From the NCBI RefSeq assembly GCF_001314995.1, contig NZ_CP012938.1:682001-746000 (forward strand): a stretch of DNA of 64,000 nucleotides, written 5' to 3'. The stretch comes from Bacteroides ovatus. Lineage in GTDB: Bacteria > Bacteroidota > Bacteroidia > Bacteroidales > Bacteroidaceae. Under the pieces are notes generated by a model that did not search any database, was not told where the DNA came from, and saw only the letters and a list, made by a program, of their open reading frames with translations. Positions 48,401-57,730 of this stretch are shown here, in pieces. Position 1 is the stretch's first letter, and each line of letters begins with the position of its first letter. The translations under genes were made by a program, and so were the position numbers.

Positions 48401-49279
48401 TTCATTATTGCTACGGATAGGACCTTCAGTAGTCAATTTCCATGAAGTGTTTGTAGCAATCGTTTCTTTGCTGCCGTCTGCATATTCCACAATCAGATTC
48501 AACCGGAGTTTAGGATAACCGAAAGTCGGTATCTTATACGGTTTATAGTTCTGACGCATCGTATAGAAGCGACCATTTCCAAGAGTTACTCCAATAGCAT
48601 TTTCTGTTTGAAGCAGTGAAGTAACATCGTATGTGTTGTACAGAATTGTTTTCCGGTAGTCGGTAGGAGCAGGTGCCAGTACTTGATTGCCGATGCGTTG
48701 TCCGTTGATAAACAACTCGTACAATCCCATTCCGGCGATATGTACTGTGGCACGTTTCACACTTTTCTTTACTGCAAACTCTTTACGGAGATAACGGGCT
48801 GCCAAACGGCTCCATTGTGTTTCGCTGTCTCCGAGAGCGGCCCTGTCCAAGCCGATCCATTGCCCTTGCCAATCTGCTTCATTAAATAGTCCGGTGGTCC
48901 AGAAAGCCAGAGCACTCCAATTTGTTGCACCTTTGTTGGTGTCTATTTTCACTTTCCAATAGTAGGGGGCATTACATTTTAATGTTTTTCCCTGATAAGT
49001 GATCCATTGAGAAGCGTCAGATTCAATCTTTCCTGAATCCCAAATATCTCCTTTTCCTTGTTCCAATAGCTCCGGGGAAGATGCGACAAGAATGTGATAC
49101 GCAGTTTGTATCACATTCTGTTCATCCGATTCGATGCGCCAGCTCAATCGGGGTTGGCGCACATCGATACCTGCCGGATTTTTCAACTGCTCCGTTCGCA
49201 GGTCAATTATACCTATGGCTGCGTATAGTGAACCTGCAAAGAGCAGAAGAAAGAAAAATGATACTATTCTTTTATTCAT
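45419..49279 (-). CDS. Two-domain GH78 alpha-L-rhamnosidase plus GH33-like sialidase-fold hydrolase (Rha-Kdo enzyme)
   Basis: This secreted fusion has 1286 residues. Residues about 22-875 are a complete GH78 enzyme (RLSWRIESDE; DCPQRNERQPWLGDR near 485; GATTIWELWNGD near 781). Residues about 885-1286 are a sialidase-fold propeller with Asp-boxes SRDGGKTWS, SDDKGKTWK and SSDNGDTWS, and with FFGGTKERNPDCCIW near its start. The layout matches BT1013, which dismantles RG-II chain C (rhamnosyl-Kdo): the GH78 half removes rhamnose and the GH33 half the Kdo. It is the last gene of the minus-strand block; upstream GH140 ends 31 bp before it. Confidence 0.85.
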   Translation of the reverse strand: MNKRIVSFFFLLLFAGSLYAAIGIIDLRTEQLKNPAGIDVRQPRLSWRIESDEQNVIQTAYHILVASSPELLEQGKGDIWDSGKIESDASQWITYQGKTLKCNAPYYWKVKIDTNKGATNWSALAFWTTGLFNEADWQGQWIGLDRAALGDSETQWSRLAARYLRKEFAVKKSVKRATVHIAGMGLYELFINGQRIGNQVLAPAPTDYRKTILYNTYDVTSLLQTENAIGVTLGNGRFYTMRQNYKPYKIPTFGYPKLRLNLIVEYADGSKETIATNTSWKLTTEGPIRSNNEYDGEEYDARKELGAWSQTGYDDKNWMPAQRVSIPSGTLRAQMMPGMKVTETLKPVSIKKLGNKYILDIGQNMAGWVRFRIKGQAGDSIRLRFAESLQDNGELYTRNFRDARSTDVYVVSGRETKDATWAPRFIYHGFRYVEVSGYLNAKAEDFVAEVVEDEMEHIGTFNCSDETLNKIIRNAFWGIRSNYKGMPVDCPQRNERQPWLGDRTMGCWGESMLFDNYAMYTKWTRDIREAQREDGCIPDVAPAYWNYYSDNVTWPAALPMACDMLFTNFGDKRPIEENYPAIKKWVSHIREYYMTEDFIITKDKYGDWCVPPESLELIHSKDPSRKTDGALIATAYYLKVLQLMHRFASLQGLKADAEEWEDLEHRMKDAFNARFLHVKEGTSPVPGHTLYPDSIFYGNNTVTANILPLAFGLVPKNYINEVAKNAVTSIITTNKGHISTGVIGVQWLLRELSRRGHANVAYLLATNKTYPSWGYMVEKGATTIWELWNGDTANPEMNSGNHVMLLGDLLPWCFNNLAGIRADRWKSGYKHIVFQPAFEIQELSNVDASYMSIYGKITSRWTKTPTHLEWDIELPANTTGEVHLPDGRKEKIGSGKYHFSVDIPTRNTAILTDEFLYENASFPECHGATIVELKNGDLVASFFGGTKERNPDCCIWVCRKPKGSKEWTTPKLAADGVFSLKDPQAVLAGIDSTCTPVKDAKGTLIARRKACWNPVLFQIPGGDLILFYKIGLKVSDWTGWLVRSRDGGKTWSKREALPKGFLGPIKNKPEYINGRIICPSSTEGSNGWRVHFEISDDKGKTWKMVGPLDAELSVPTQNRKKGGVNVDDQEGGEAIKGEGAKPVYAIQPSILKHKDGRLQILCRTRNAQVATAWSSDNGDTWSKVTLLNVPNNNSGTDAVTMKDGRHILIYNNFSTLPGTPKGPRTPLCVAVSEDGINWQPVLTLEDSPISQYSYPSIIQGKDGKLHAIYTWRRQRIKYAEIDPTKF

Positions 49280-49310
49280 AAGTATGTTTTCATCATTCGT
49301 TTATATAAGA

Positions 49311-50777
49311 TTATTTATTCCATTTTTGTTGTGCGTCCGGTAACTCTGTCCAGTCTTTCCCTATATAGTTCTTACTACTGTCCACTACAATCAGGATATG
49401 GTCGTTTCCACTGCAATAACCACTGTCGTGCTGGAATTTGTGCACTCCGTTATCAAATTCTCCGATGTATTCCAGTTTACCATCTTTCGTGGTGTACCAC
49501 CAAGCATTCTTTTTCGCGCCGCTAATCTTGCTGAAATCAACTTCCATCGGACGTCCGGTATAGTTGTATACCATCAGATAATCATTTCCACGTGTAGCGA
49601 TAGCGCGGTCATAACGTTCTCCATTCTGTCCTGTGATGATAGACTGATCGGGTATGCGTTCAAAGAACGGGAAAGTCAACATCAGGTTTTTCAGATACTT
49701 CATCTGATTGTAGCCCGGATCATTCAAAGCATCATACCAAGGCTTCTTTGCACCATAAGCACCACCTACACCCGGTTTGATAAATTGCATGATGGAATTA
49801 TGACCGTAAGTATGTCCGAAAGAACCTGCAAATACAGACCAATAAGCATAACGACGTACGTCATAATCCTTCCACAACAGTTCGTTTTCATCGTGCAGAC
49901 CATGAGGTATTTCTTCATAGATCGGTTCACCGTCAATCACAGGTTTCATGGGTTTCATGGCCAGGCTGCGTTCTACAAAACGCCAGTTATCCTCTTCTGT
50001 ATTTTCTTCGATAGGGTAGTCACCATCTCCGAAACGTTGTCCATAGCGACGATGTCCGCTTTGAAACATGTTGAAATCCAACCAGGGAGCGTTATTGAAC
50101 CAAGTCGCGGAAGTTGTTCTTCCACGTGGATGGAATGTCATCAGGTGGTTTTTGTCGATAGCTTTGATAGAGGTTGCCAAAGCTTCCCATTCAGCAGTTT
50201 TCACGTCGCCACGGATATCTCCACCAATAAACCAGATAATATTCGGTTCGTCCTTATAACGCTCTGCCAAAAACTTGCCGTATGCTTTTGCCTGTTCTAC
50301 AGTCATCTCGCCCCGGTTCACCGGGCTTCCCCAAATGCAGACCATGCCGATATATTGTCCCTTCTTTGCTGCTGTACGGATGATGTAATCCATGTGATCC
50401 CAATAACCGTATACGCCTTTTTGATTGATGTTTTTGAAGTTGTATCCGTCAATCATCGAATATTGTCCGTAGATATTCATAGACGGAACATTGTTCAACG
50501 TTTGAACCTGAATCACGTTGTATCCGCGACGTTTGCATTGTTCCAGGTAATATTCGGCTTCATCCCGGTTCAAGCGTTCGGGCAATAGCCAACCGGTTTC
50601 TCCTAACCAAAAGAAAGGAGCACCGTTTTCGTGTTTCAGGTAACGTCCCTCTTCGGAAACTACGAGTTTGCCGTTGTCCCAGGGGATATACGTCTTTTGT
50701 GTTTTCTTCTGTGCTGCAGCCGAAGTTGCCATTGTCAATAGCAGCAACAAAAGGGGAATAATCTTGAATTTTCTCAT
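49311..50777 (-). CDS. GH140 apiosidase
   Basis: This is a secreted 488-residue TIM-barrel enzyme of the DUF4038 type (signal to AAAQ). Asp187 in FIGGDIRGD and Glu284 in VIDGEPIYE lie at the numbers I recall for the catalytic acid/base and nucleophile of the RG-II apiosidase BT1012, so the protein should align with it essentially without gaps up to there. Other conserved parts are FFWLGETGWLLPERL and the DUF4038-type C-terminal sandwich. It should cut the apiose-galacturonate bond that joins chains A and B to the backbone, a key step in RG-II breakdown. Confidence 0.92.
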   Translation of the reverse strand: MRKFKIIPLLLLLLTMATSAAAQKKTQKTYIPWDNGKLVVSEEGRYLKHENGAPFFWLGETGWLLPERLNRDEAEYYLEQCKRRGYNVIQVQTLNNVPSMNIYGQYSMIDGYNFKNINQKGVYGYWDHMDYIIRTAAKKGQYIGMVCIWGSPVNRGEMTVEQAKAYGKFLAERYKDEPNIIWFIGGDIRGDVKTAEWEALATSIKAIDKNHLMTFHPRGRTTSATWFNNAPWLDFNMFQSGHRRYGQRFGDGDYPIEENTEEDNWRFVERSLAMKPMKPVIDGEPIYEEIPHGLHDENELLWKDYDVRRYAYWSVFAGSFGHTYGHNSIMQFIKPGVGGAYGAKKPWYDALNDPGYNQMKYLKNLMLTFPFFERIPDQSIITGQNGERYDRAIATRGNDYLMVYNYTGRPMEVDFSKISGAKKNAWWYTTKDGKLEYIGEFDNGVHKFQHDSGYCSGNDHILIVVDSSKNYIGKDWTELPDAQQKWNK

Positions 50778-50797
50778 TGTATTTTATCGTTTTTAGT

Positions 50798-52000
50798 TTA
50801 TTTTTTAGTCATTTTCTCATACTCAATAGCAGCCAAGATGAATGAACCTACCGATTTCGGATCATTTTCTATAATCGGTTCACTGATATAATATTCAAAT
50901 GAGCCGTCACGATATCTTTTTGAATCTCCGCCCAATCCTGCAACAGCACAGCAATTGGTAATTGTATAGCTGCCATCCTCTTCCAAACGGGTAAATGTCT
51001 TTACCATTCCGTCAAAGGCTTTTTGTGTCGGTTCGATATATTCGTTGCCAATATATCCTTTATTGATAGCTTTGGCAAGCGTATAGATAAACAGGGCAGT
51101 GGCAGATGATTCCAAATAATTACCTTCACGTGCTCCCTGATCGGTTACCTGATACCAGGTTCCGGATGAAGGATCTTGGTATTTCACAATCGCTTTTGTC
51201 AATCCCTGCAGAATTTGTATAATGCTGTCGCGTCCGGCTGTTTCCTGTGGCAGGAAGTCCAGTACATCTACAATAGCAGCTCCATACCATCCGATACTGC
51301 GACTCCAAAAATTAGGAGAACAACCTGTTTCAGGATTTGACCATTTCTGTTCGCGACTTTCATCCCATCCGTGATAAAAAAGCCCTGTTGCAGGATCATA
51401 AGTCTTGCTATTTATCAAAAGAATCTGTTTTGTTGCTTCGTCAAATAAAGCGGGCTCATTAAAAGTAGCACCATATTGAACCAGATAAGGAGAAGCCATA
51501 AAAATTCCGTCCAGCCACATTTGATGAGGATATCTCAATTTATGCCAGAATCCTCCCTCACTGGTACGGGGTTGCTCTGCCATTTGCTTGCGCAAAGTAT
51601 CCATGGCTATTTTGTAACGTTCGTCTCCGGTCTGTGCGTAAAGATCGAAAAGAATCTTTCCACCGTTGACATTATCAATATTGAATGAAAGATATTTCAT
51701 GGTTTTGATATGTCCGTCAGCATCGATCAGACTATCTGCATATATCTTGGCATACTCATAATATACGCTGTCCCCGGTATGTTTCCATTCTTCCAACATG
51801 GATTTTACTACTAATCCGTGGGTATATCCCCAGCGTGGTTTTTTAGCTTTTTCAATCATCCAGGGTTCGGGGAAACGTTTCATTTCGGAGCGTGCCATGC
51901 GTTCACTCCATTTTTCCGTTTCTGTTTTTTGAGGTGCTGCGCAAGCCAGGAAACAAGCAGTTCCACAGGCGACAATCAGTTTCAATAAGTTTTTGTTCAT
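50798..52000 (-). CDS. GH105 unsaturated rhamnogalacturonyl/glucuronyl hydrolase lipoprotein
   Basis: This (alpha/alpha)6-barrel enzyme has 400 residues from the ATG at 52000. That start gives a clean lipoprotein signal ending at FLAC-AAPQK; an ATG at 52024 would overlap the upstream GH95 gene. YteR/RhiN-type motifs are clear: RWGYTHGLVVKSMLEEW, LRYPHQMWLDGIFMASPYL (with the catalytic aspartate) and FWSRSIGWYGAA. GH105 enzymes hydrate 4,5-unsaturated uronic acids left by lyases, which fits the PL1 in the same locus. It lies 13 bp after GH95. Confidence 0.88.
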   Translation of the reverse strand: MNKNLLKLIVACGTACFLACAAPQKTETEKWSERMARSEMKRFPEPWMIEKAKKPRWGYTHGLVVKSMLEEWKHTGDSVYYEYAKIYADSLIDADGHIKTMKYLSFNIDNVNGGKILFDLYAQTGDERYKIAMDTLRKQMAEQPRTSEGGFWHKLRYPHQMWLDGIFMASPYLVQYGATFNEPALFDEATKQILLINSKTYDPATGLFYHGWDESREQKWSNPETGCSPNFWSRSIGWYGAAIVDVLDFLPQETAGRDSIIQILQGLTKAIVKYQDPSSGTWYQVTDQGAREGNYLESSATALFIYTLAKAINKGYIGNEYIEPTQKAFDGMVKTFTRLEEDGSYTITNCCAVAGLGGDSKRYRDGSFEYYISEPIIENDPKSVGSFILAAIEYEKMTKK

Positions 52001-52013
52001 ATCGGTCGAGTTA

Positions 52014-54482
52014 TTATTTTCCAATCAATACATATTCTTTTCCTGCTTTGGTAGGTAGGTCATAGAGGTATGTCTCTGCAATTTCCACTTTGTTCAAGTT
52101 GGCCTTTTCGTTAATCAATGGCTCCGGAATGGTGGGGACTGCATAAAGAGGGTTCGGATTTTCACCTTTGGCACGCTTCAAGCCATTCCCGGTTAATGGG
52201 TTGAGCGAACGTAAACGACAATTTCCTCCCTTATGAGATTTGACAACCAGTCGGCTGACTTTCCCGTTTTTCCAACTCAAATCAAGTTCGAAACCTCCAC
52301 GGGCAATAATTCCTTTGATAGAACCTTCTGTCCAAACGGTAGGCAGTGCGGGAAGCAAATATATAAAACCGTCGTAGCTTTGCATCAACATCTCTGCAAT
52401 GCCTGCGGCACAACCAAAGTTTCCATCAATCTGAAATGGTGGGTGCGCATCGAACAGGTTAGGGTAGGTGCTTCCTTTTTTCTTTTCATTGCGTACGAGA
52501 GTCAGCTGGTCAGTTATCAGCTTGTAGGCGTGGTCACCATCAAGCAGGCGTGCCCAAAGGCAAACTTTCCATCCCATGCTCCACCCGGTCGACGGGTCGC
52601 CACGGTGAATCAGAGAAGTACGTGCTGCATCAAATAATTCAGGAGTACGGTAAGGGGAAATCTGATTGCTGGGGAAGAGTCCGTACAAATGAGAAATGTG
52701 ACGGTGTACGTCCTTCGGATCATCCCAGTCGAACATCCACTCTTGTAATTGCCCCCAATGTCCCACCTGCATGGGAGCCATTTCTTTGAGACGTTGTGTC
52801 AGATGAGAGGCAAACTCCTGATCTGTATCCAGTATTTGAGAAGCAGATATAATTGCTGTCCAAAGATCGAAAATCAATTGGTTGTCCATGGTGCATCCGG
52901 CAGCTGTAGTAGCTTTCCCATTACTTCCCGAATGTACATTCTCCGGTGAATTACTGGGGCAGACTACCAGCCAGTTGTGTACGGGTTCTTTCACCATAAT
53001 TTCATCAAAGAAACGTCCGGACTCTTTCAGTATCGGATAGACAGAACGCAGGAATTCCACATCTCCGGTGTATAGATAACGCTCCCAAAGATGTCGGCAA
53101 AGCCATGCGCCACCACTGGGCCACATACCCGAAGGAGCTTTGTCAACTGCTCCTGTAATACGCCATATATCCGTGTTATGATGCAACACCCATCCGTTGG
53201 CTCCATACATAATCTTAGCCGTCTCTTTACCTGTGTCACTCACTTCTTTTATCAGACGGAATAACGGTTCATTCAGTTCACTTAGATTCGTTACTTCCGA
53301 AGGCCAGTAATTCATTTCCAAATTGATGTTACAAGTATATTTGCTATCCCAGGAAGGGAATAATTTGTCATTCCAAATTCCTTGTAAATTGGCGGGTTGT
53401 CCTCCCGGTTGGGAAGAACAGATCAACAAATAACGTCCGAATTGAAAATAGGTGGCAACCAGATGTGTGTCATTGGTGTTTTTGAAATTCTCCACACGCT
53501 TATCGGTGGTTACATTCGCATATTGGTCTCGTCCCAAATCAAGAGAAACGCGTGTCAGATATTGTCGGTAAAAATCAACATGATTCTTCTTCGATTCAAT
53601 GAACGGATGAACCATTGCTTTCGCCAAATAGTTCTTTGCCCGCTCTGTCTGATTACCGGTGATATCTTGATAGTTGTTGAAATTAGTTGCAATGGATACA
53701 TAGATAACCGCTTCGTCGGCTTTCTCAACAGAAAGTATTCCATCAGCACAAGCTATTTTCCCACCTTTATTTTTAGCAGTCAATCTGCCTTGAAATTCTA
53801 CTTTCCCTTTTAATCCTTCATGCAAGGAAGAGACTCCCGAGAGTGTCACACAGTTTCCCTCTTCAGAAGCGATCATAACATCCTGGTGAGGGGAAGTGAG
53901 TTGTGCATTGAAAGTAATTTGTCCGGGACGATTGGCGGTCAGTCGTACCATTACTACCTGATCGGTAAATGAAGTAATCGTTTCGCGTTGATACTGCACT
54001 CCGTCTACTTCATAACGTACGATTGCACGTGCGGAATCCAGACTTAATTCCCTGTAATAATTGGAATAACGTGTATGACCTGGAAAAGCGATTCGCAGGT
54101 CACCAAAACTTTGGTATGGCATTCCTGAATTAGTCTTTGCCATCACCTTTTCTGTGGCCAGTGTCTGTGCTTCAAGATATTTTCCGGCAAAGACCAGCTC
54201 ACGCACTTTCGGAATATATTCCAGTGCATTCGGATTGGCGTTATTATTGGGACGTCCCGCCCAAATGCTTTCTTCGTTTAGTTGTATTTGTTCTGTGCCT
54301 GGTGTTCCATATACCATGGCCCCCAAACGACCATTCCCAAGGGGTAATGCCTCGGTCCATACCTGTGCGGGACAGTCGTACCATAGCTTGTATTCGGGTA
54401 CAGAAGACTTCTGTTCCTGCGCCTGAATACAACCAACAGACATCGTGACGAACAGATATCCGATTAATCTCTTTTTATTCAT
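52014..54482 (-). CDS. GH95 alpha-L-galactosidase/fucosidase
   Basis: This 822-residue secreted enzyme has an N-terminal beta-domain ([27 protein letters not shown]), an (alpha/alpha)6 barrel and a C-terminal sheet. GH95 active-site blocks are present: [38 protein letters not shown] and [17 protein letters not shown]. Family members cleave alpha-1,2-L-fucose or alpha-L-galactose. The RG-II locus member BT1010 is an alpha-L-galactosidase acting on chain A, and this gene is in the same place. It is the first gene of the minus-strand operon GH95-GH105-GH140-GH78/GH33. Confidence 0.88.
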   Translation of the reverse strand: MNKKRLIGYLFVTMSVGCIQAQEQKSSVPEYKLWYDCPAQVWTEALPLGNGRLGAMVYGTPGTEQIQLNEESIWAGRPNNNANPNALEYIPKVRELVFAGKYLEAQTLATEKVMAKTNSGMPYQSFGDLRIAFPGHTRYSNYYRELSLDSARAIVRYEVDGVQYQRETITSFTDQVVMVRLTANRPGQITFNAQLTSPHQDVMIASEEGNCVTLSGVSSLHEGLKGKVEFQGRLTAKNKGGKIACADGILSVEKADEAVIYVSIATNFNNYQDITGNQTERAKNYLAKAMVHPFIESKKNHVDFYRQYLTRVSLDLGRDQYANVTTDKRVENFKNTNDTHLVATYFQFGRYLLICSSQPGGQPANLQGIWNDKLFPSWDSKYTCNINLEMNYWPSEVTNLSELNEPLFRLIKEVSDTGKETAKIMYGANGWVLHHNTDIWRITGAVDKAPSGMWPSGGAWLCRHLWERYLYTGDVEFLRSVYPILKESGRFFDEIMVKEPVHNWLVVCPSNSPENVHSGSNGKATTAAGCTMDNQLIFDLWTAIISASQILDTDQEFASHLTQRLKEMAPMQVGHWGQLQEWMFDWDDPKDVHRHISHLYGLFPSNQISPYRTPELFDAARTSLIHRGDPSTGWSMGWKVCLWARLLDGDHAYKLITDQLTLVRNEKKKGSTYPNLFDAHPPFQIDGNFGCAAGIAEMLMQSYDGFIYLLPALPTVWTEGSIKGIIARGGFELDLSWKNGKVSRLVVKSHKGGNCRLRSLNPLTGNGLKRAKGENPNPLYAVPTIPEPLINEKANLNKVEIAETYLYDLPTKAGKEYVLIGK

Positions 54483-54703
54483 TTCCTTCCAATTGCTTTT
54501 ATTCTTTTATAAAAGGACGATTGAAAGGGATTTTTGTACCCACTATGCAGGCAGTAAGAAAGGGAGAAGAATAAAAATAAGTTAGCAAACTTAAATGCAG
54601 TTATAAAGCCATTAAAATAGATGAATTTCGACAAACAAACAGATATACTGATTGTTGTCACATTGAATCATTCGTTTTTTTATTCACCTAAAAAATACAG
54701 ATT
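54483..54703. promoter_or_regulatory. Divergent promoter region
   Basis: On the minus strand TAAGTTTG at 54586-54593 matches the Bacteroides -7 box and would start a ~100-nt leader for the GH95 operon; no clear -33 box is seen. The plus-strand promoter for the phosphoesterase is not obvious. No gene is seen here. Confidence 0.4.
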
Positions 54704-55321
54704 ATGGCAAAGAATTCTCCCGATGAAGGAAAAAACATCAAAATGGTAGAAAAGCAGGCGGTTGAAGCCTCTATGATCAACCTCAAAGAGTACCGGGCAA
54801 AAAGGCAATTCGGTAAAACACCGGAACCGATGGCGGAGACGGTGGAAACTCCCAATCGAATGCCTGTTTTTGTTGTTCAGAAGCATGATGCCAGCCATTT
54901 TCATTTCGATTTTCGTTTGGAAGTAGATGGAGTATTAAAAAGTTGGGTGGTGCCTAAAGGACCTTCCATGAATCCAAAAGATAAGAGGTTGGCCATAGAA
55001 GTAGAAGACCACCCCTTGAGTTATGCGCACTTTGAAGGAGTTATACCGGAAGGTAACTATGGAGCAGGTACGGTGGAAATATGGGATAGTGGAACCTATG
55101 CTTACGTTGGTAATAATCGTAACATTTCCGCTGCTATTAAAAATGGAATACTTGAATTCAAGTTACACGGGCATAAACTCAAAGGGCTATTTGTCCTTAT
55201 ACATACCAATATGGATGATCAGGATAAAGACTGGTTGTTGATAAAGAAAGACGATGTATTTGCGGCCACTCACGTTTACGATGCAAAGATTATTCCGTCT
55301 TATGATGAGGTATTCCTGTAA
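54704..55321 (+). CDS. Stand-alone LigD-type DNA 3'-phosphoesterase domain protein
   Basis: The protein is 205 residues. Residues about 50-180 match the phosphoesterase (PE) domain of bacterial ligase D: FVVQKHDASHFHFDFRLE, VLKSWVVPKGPSMNPKDKRL, VEDHPLSYAHFEGVIPEGNYG and VEIWDSG. The conserved histidines and acidic residues that bind the metal are present. There are no polymerase or ligase domains and no Ku gene in the window. The N-terminal ~45 residues are charged and include INLKEYRAKRQFGKTPEP, typical of the PE lead-in. It should trim 3'-phosphates or ribonucleotides at DNA ends. It is cytoplasmic and apparently unrelated to the glycan loci. Confidence 0.88.
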   Translation: MAKNSPDEGKNIKMVEKQAVEASMINLKEYRAKRQFGKTPEPMAETVETPNRMPVFVVQKHDASHFHFDFRLEVDGVLKSWVVPKGPSMNPKDKRLAIEVEDHPLSYAHFEGVIPEGNYGAGTVEIWDSGTYAYVGNNRNISAAIKNGILEFKLHGHKLKGLFVLIHTNMDDQDKDWLLIKKDDVFAATHVYDAKIIPSYDEVFL

Positions 55322-55695
55322 ACTATGATCTGACAGTACTTATCAGAAGTCTATTATTTTCAAATTATATACGCGGCTTGATAATTCTACTTATTTCATT
55401 ATTCTAATGATTAAGTGGAACTATATGATCGTATGGCTGTGTTATTGTATGATAAAATATTTGACAATCACTACGTTTTGCCAAATAAAATGATGATTTT
55501 AGAATCTATCCCTTAATATTTCGGTAACAAACGATATTGTTACCACTTTTGATAGAAAACACCCATTGCTTTTGTTAGAATCCACCTCATATGTGGATGT
55601 TGAAAAGTTTATACTTGTGCCGGATTTAGACACGTTAAAAGGTCATCAAACGTGTTTTGCTGAAAATGTAAGTATTAATCAAATCCTATATAAGT
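55322..55695. other. Non-coding AT-rich interval
   Basis: 374 bp without a supportable frame. I looked for the missing sensor part of the regulator that follows and found none; stops occur in all frames. It probably holds the promoter of the downstream regulator. Confidence 0.5.
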
Positions 55696-57459
55696 ATGAA
55701 TGATTGTTACCTGAGTTTATTATTAAACTTTCGCGCTTTACTTTCTATAGATAGTGGAGCCAATTTAGTAAACAGTAAACAAGCTATTGGCGTAATTTTG
55801 CCTGATTTGTCATTGCTTGGTTATGCAGTTCCTGTAGAGAGTTTCGGCATTGGGCTATTTATTGTTTTGTTTGCGTATCTTGCGGTAGAGTATAATGTTC
55901 AGTTGTTGTCACATGAAAAACTTAAGATAGCTATGAACATGCTCCATACTACGTATACCCCGTTGATATTGTTACGAAATCAATTGGAAGAACTTAAAAC
56001 CGGTAATCTTCCCGAATCGCTTTCCCAACAAGTAGAAGAGGCATTGGGATATACCGAATACATCATATATTGCAATCAGAATATTGTAACCCTCAATAAG
56101 GTAAACAAAAAAATACTTCCTAAGACATCAACGGCAAATTTGGAACTCTCTTCTTATATTACTTCTATTGTCAATCAATGTCGACCTTATGCTGATTCGC
56201 GCCGTATACAACTGACTGTCAGCGAATGTTCGGATTGCGTCAGTTGCAGAATCAATGAAAACATTATGACGGCAGCGCTTCAGCATCTTATAAGCAAACT
56301 AATTTTGGGTTCCGATTTAGGTTGTTGCATATCAATCAATATAACACATACAACAGATTCCTGGCAGTTGCAGATTACTAATTGTGAGATAGCAGACAAA
56401 AGAGTAGGGAAAATGTTTCCTTTTATTCCGGTCATATTTCCTATATATGGGTATAGTGATTTGTGGACTGTAAGAAAAATCATTCGCCTGCATGGTGGAA
56501 AAATAAACGGATATAGACATGGCAAATCATTTGCTTTCCAAATTGTCATTCCAACAGATTGTCATTGCCGGAATCAGGAATGTTCGGCTATCAAACATTC
56601 TTCAACAAATACGAAGAATAAGGCTAAAAAATCTTCTGAAAGTGATAAAGATGATACCCCGAATGCTAAAACAAAAGATACATCCCATATCTTATTGGTA
56701 ATGGCGGACGGGGCATTCAGGAATTATTTAAAAAAAGCCTTATCGCGGTATTTTCAGATTTCAGCTTTGGAGGATCCTGATTTGCTGAAGGATACAGTAG
56801 TCCGCCAAAATCCTGATGCTATAATTATTGACGATAATGTAAACGGAACAAATGGAGATACACTTAGTTTCCGGATCAAAACAGATAAAATGATAGGGTA
56901 TATACCGGTTGTCCTTTTGATAAGGGCCTTTGATAACGAAAGTTATTTGTCTCATTTAGGAAGTGGGGCGGATCGTCTGGAATTACGAACAGAAAGCATT
57001 TGCAGGCTAAGGGCAAACATACGTATGCTTGTAGAAAACCGCATGGTTTTGCGTGAACGGGTCAAATTGTTTTTGTCAGATGCTGTTTTTCCAATGGTCC
57101 CCACCAAAGAAGAAATGGAAACAGAAAATACGGATCAGATATTTATGGATAAAGTCAATAAAATCCTGGAAAAGAACATCTCTACTGATAAATATACAAT
57201 AGATAAATTAAGTATCGATATAGGAATGAGCCGTACTGCTTTTTATAGCAGGATACGAGAGATAACCGGGAATCCTCCGGAAAATTATATCTATTCGTTC
57301 AAAATGGACAGGGCACTTAAACTGCTAGCCTCCCAACAGTACACTGTTTCGGAAATTGCAGGAATGCTGGGATATTGTGATGCTAAATATTTTGGAAAGA
57401 AGTTCAAAGACTTCTATCATGTATGTCCTACGGATTACATTAAAAGTATTATAGGGTAA
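55696..57459 (+). CDS. Membrane-anchored AraC-family regulator with degenerate histidine-kinase and receiver domains
   Basis: This 587-residue protein looks like the cytoplasmic half of a hybrid two-component regulator. It has one membrane helix (about 48-65), an H-box-like stretch MLHTTYTPLILLRNQLEEL (His84) and an ATPase-like region (about 150-290) with no recognisable nucleotide-binding glycine boxes. A receiver-like domain (about 331-455) follows, with the acidic start and the conserved lysine lost but PDAIIIDDN kept, then a C-terminal AraC HTH (about 485-587; IDKLSIDIGMSRTAFYSRIREITG). The large periplasmic sensor of true HTCS proteins is absent. It probably binds DNA without classical phosphorelay. 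Target genes unknown. Confidence 0.75.
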   Translation: MNDCYLSLLLNFRALLSIDSGANLVNSKQAIGVILPDLSLLGYAVPVESFGIGLFIVLFAYLAVEYNVQLLSHEKLKIAMNMLHTTYTPLILLRNQLEELKTGNLPESLSQQVEEALGYTEYIIYCNQNIVTLNKVNKKILPKTSTANLELSSYITSIVNQCRPYADSRRIQLTVSECSDCVSCRINENIMTAALQHLISKLILGSDLGCCISINITHTTDSWQLQITNCEIADKRVGKMFPFIPVIFPIYGYSDLWTVRKIIRLHGGKINGYRHGKSFAFQIVIPTDCHCRNQECSAIKHSSTNTKNKAKKSSESDKDDTPNAKTKDTSHILLVMADGAFRNYLKKALSRYFQISALEDPDLLKDTVVRQNPDAIIIDDNVNGTNGDTLSFRIKTDKMIGYIPVVLLIRAFDNESYLSHLGSGADRLELRTESICRLRANIRMLVENRMVLRERVKLFLSDAVFPMVPTKEEMETENTDQIFMDKVNKILEKNISTDKYTIDKLSIDIGMSRTAFYSRIREITGNPPENYIYSFKMDRALKLLASQQYTVSEIAGMLGYCDAKYFGKKFKDFYHVCPTDYIKSIIG

Positions 57460-57465
57460 AAGAAT

Positions 57466-57517
57466 ATATAGTACATATTTTCAGTTTAAATGATATAAAC
57501 TAAAATATGTACTATAT
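57466..57517. repeat. AT-rich inverted repeat after the regulator
   Basis: Arms 57466-57488 and 57496-57517 pair over 22 positions with one bulged base (core ATATAGTACATATTTT). It lies 7 bp after the regulator stop. It has little GC and no T-run, so it is more a cruciform or mRNA 3' hairpin than a classic terminator. Confidence 0.65.
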
Positions 57518-57730
57518 TCATTGTAAATATTAGATAGAGAAGAACATATAGCTCTGTTAATTTCTAATACAATTGTGTGCGATTAAGTGAACTTTGCTAA
57601 TTAAAGGAAACCTATCAAGTATTTGAACTTAGACTAAAATAATGTAACCATACTATTTTCCGCCACGCCAATTTTATCGGCTGTCTTTCAGCCGATAAAA
57701 TAAAAATGCCCGTAAGAAAATATTTTTGTT

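Noticed and set aside
49398..50588. 396-codon plus-strand frame opposite GH140
   Set aside because: It lies wholly antisense to GH140, whose catalytic residues and signal peptide are all in place; the frame has no protein-like motifs.
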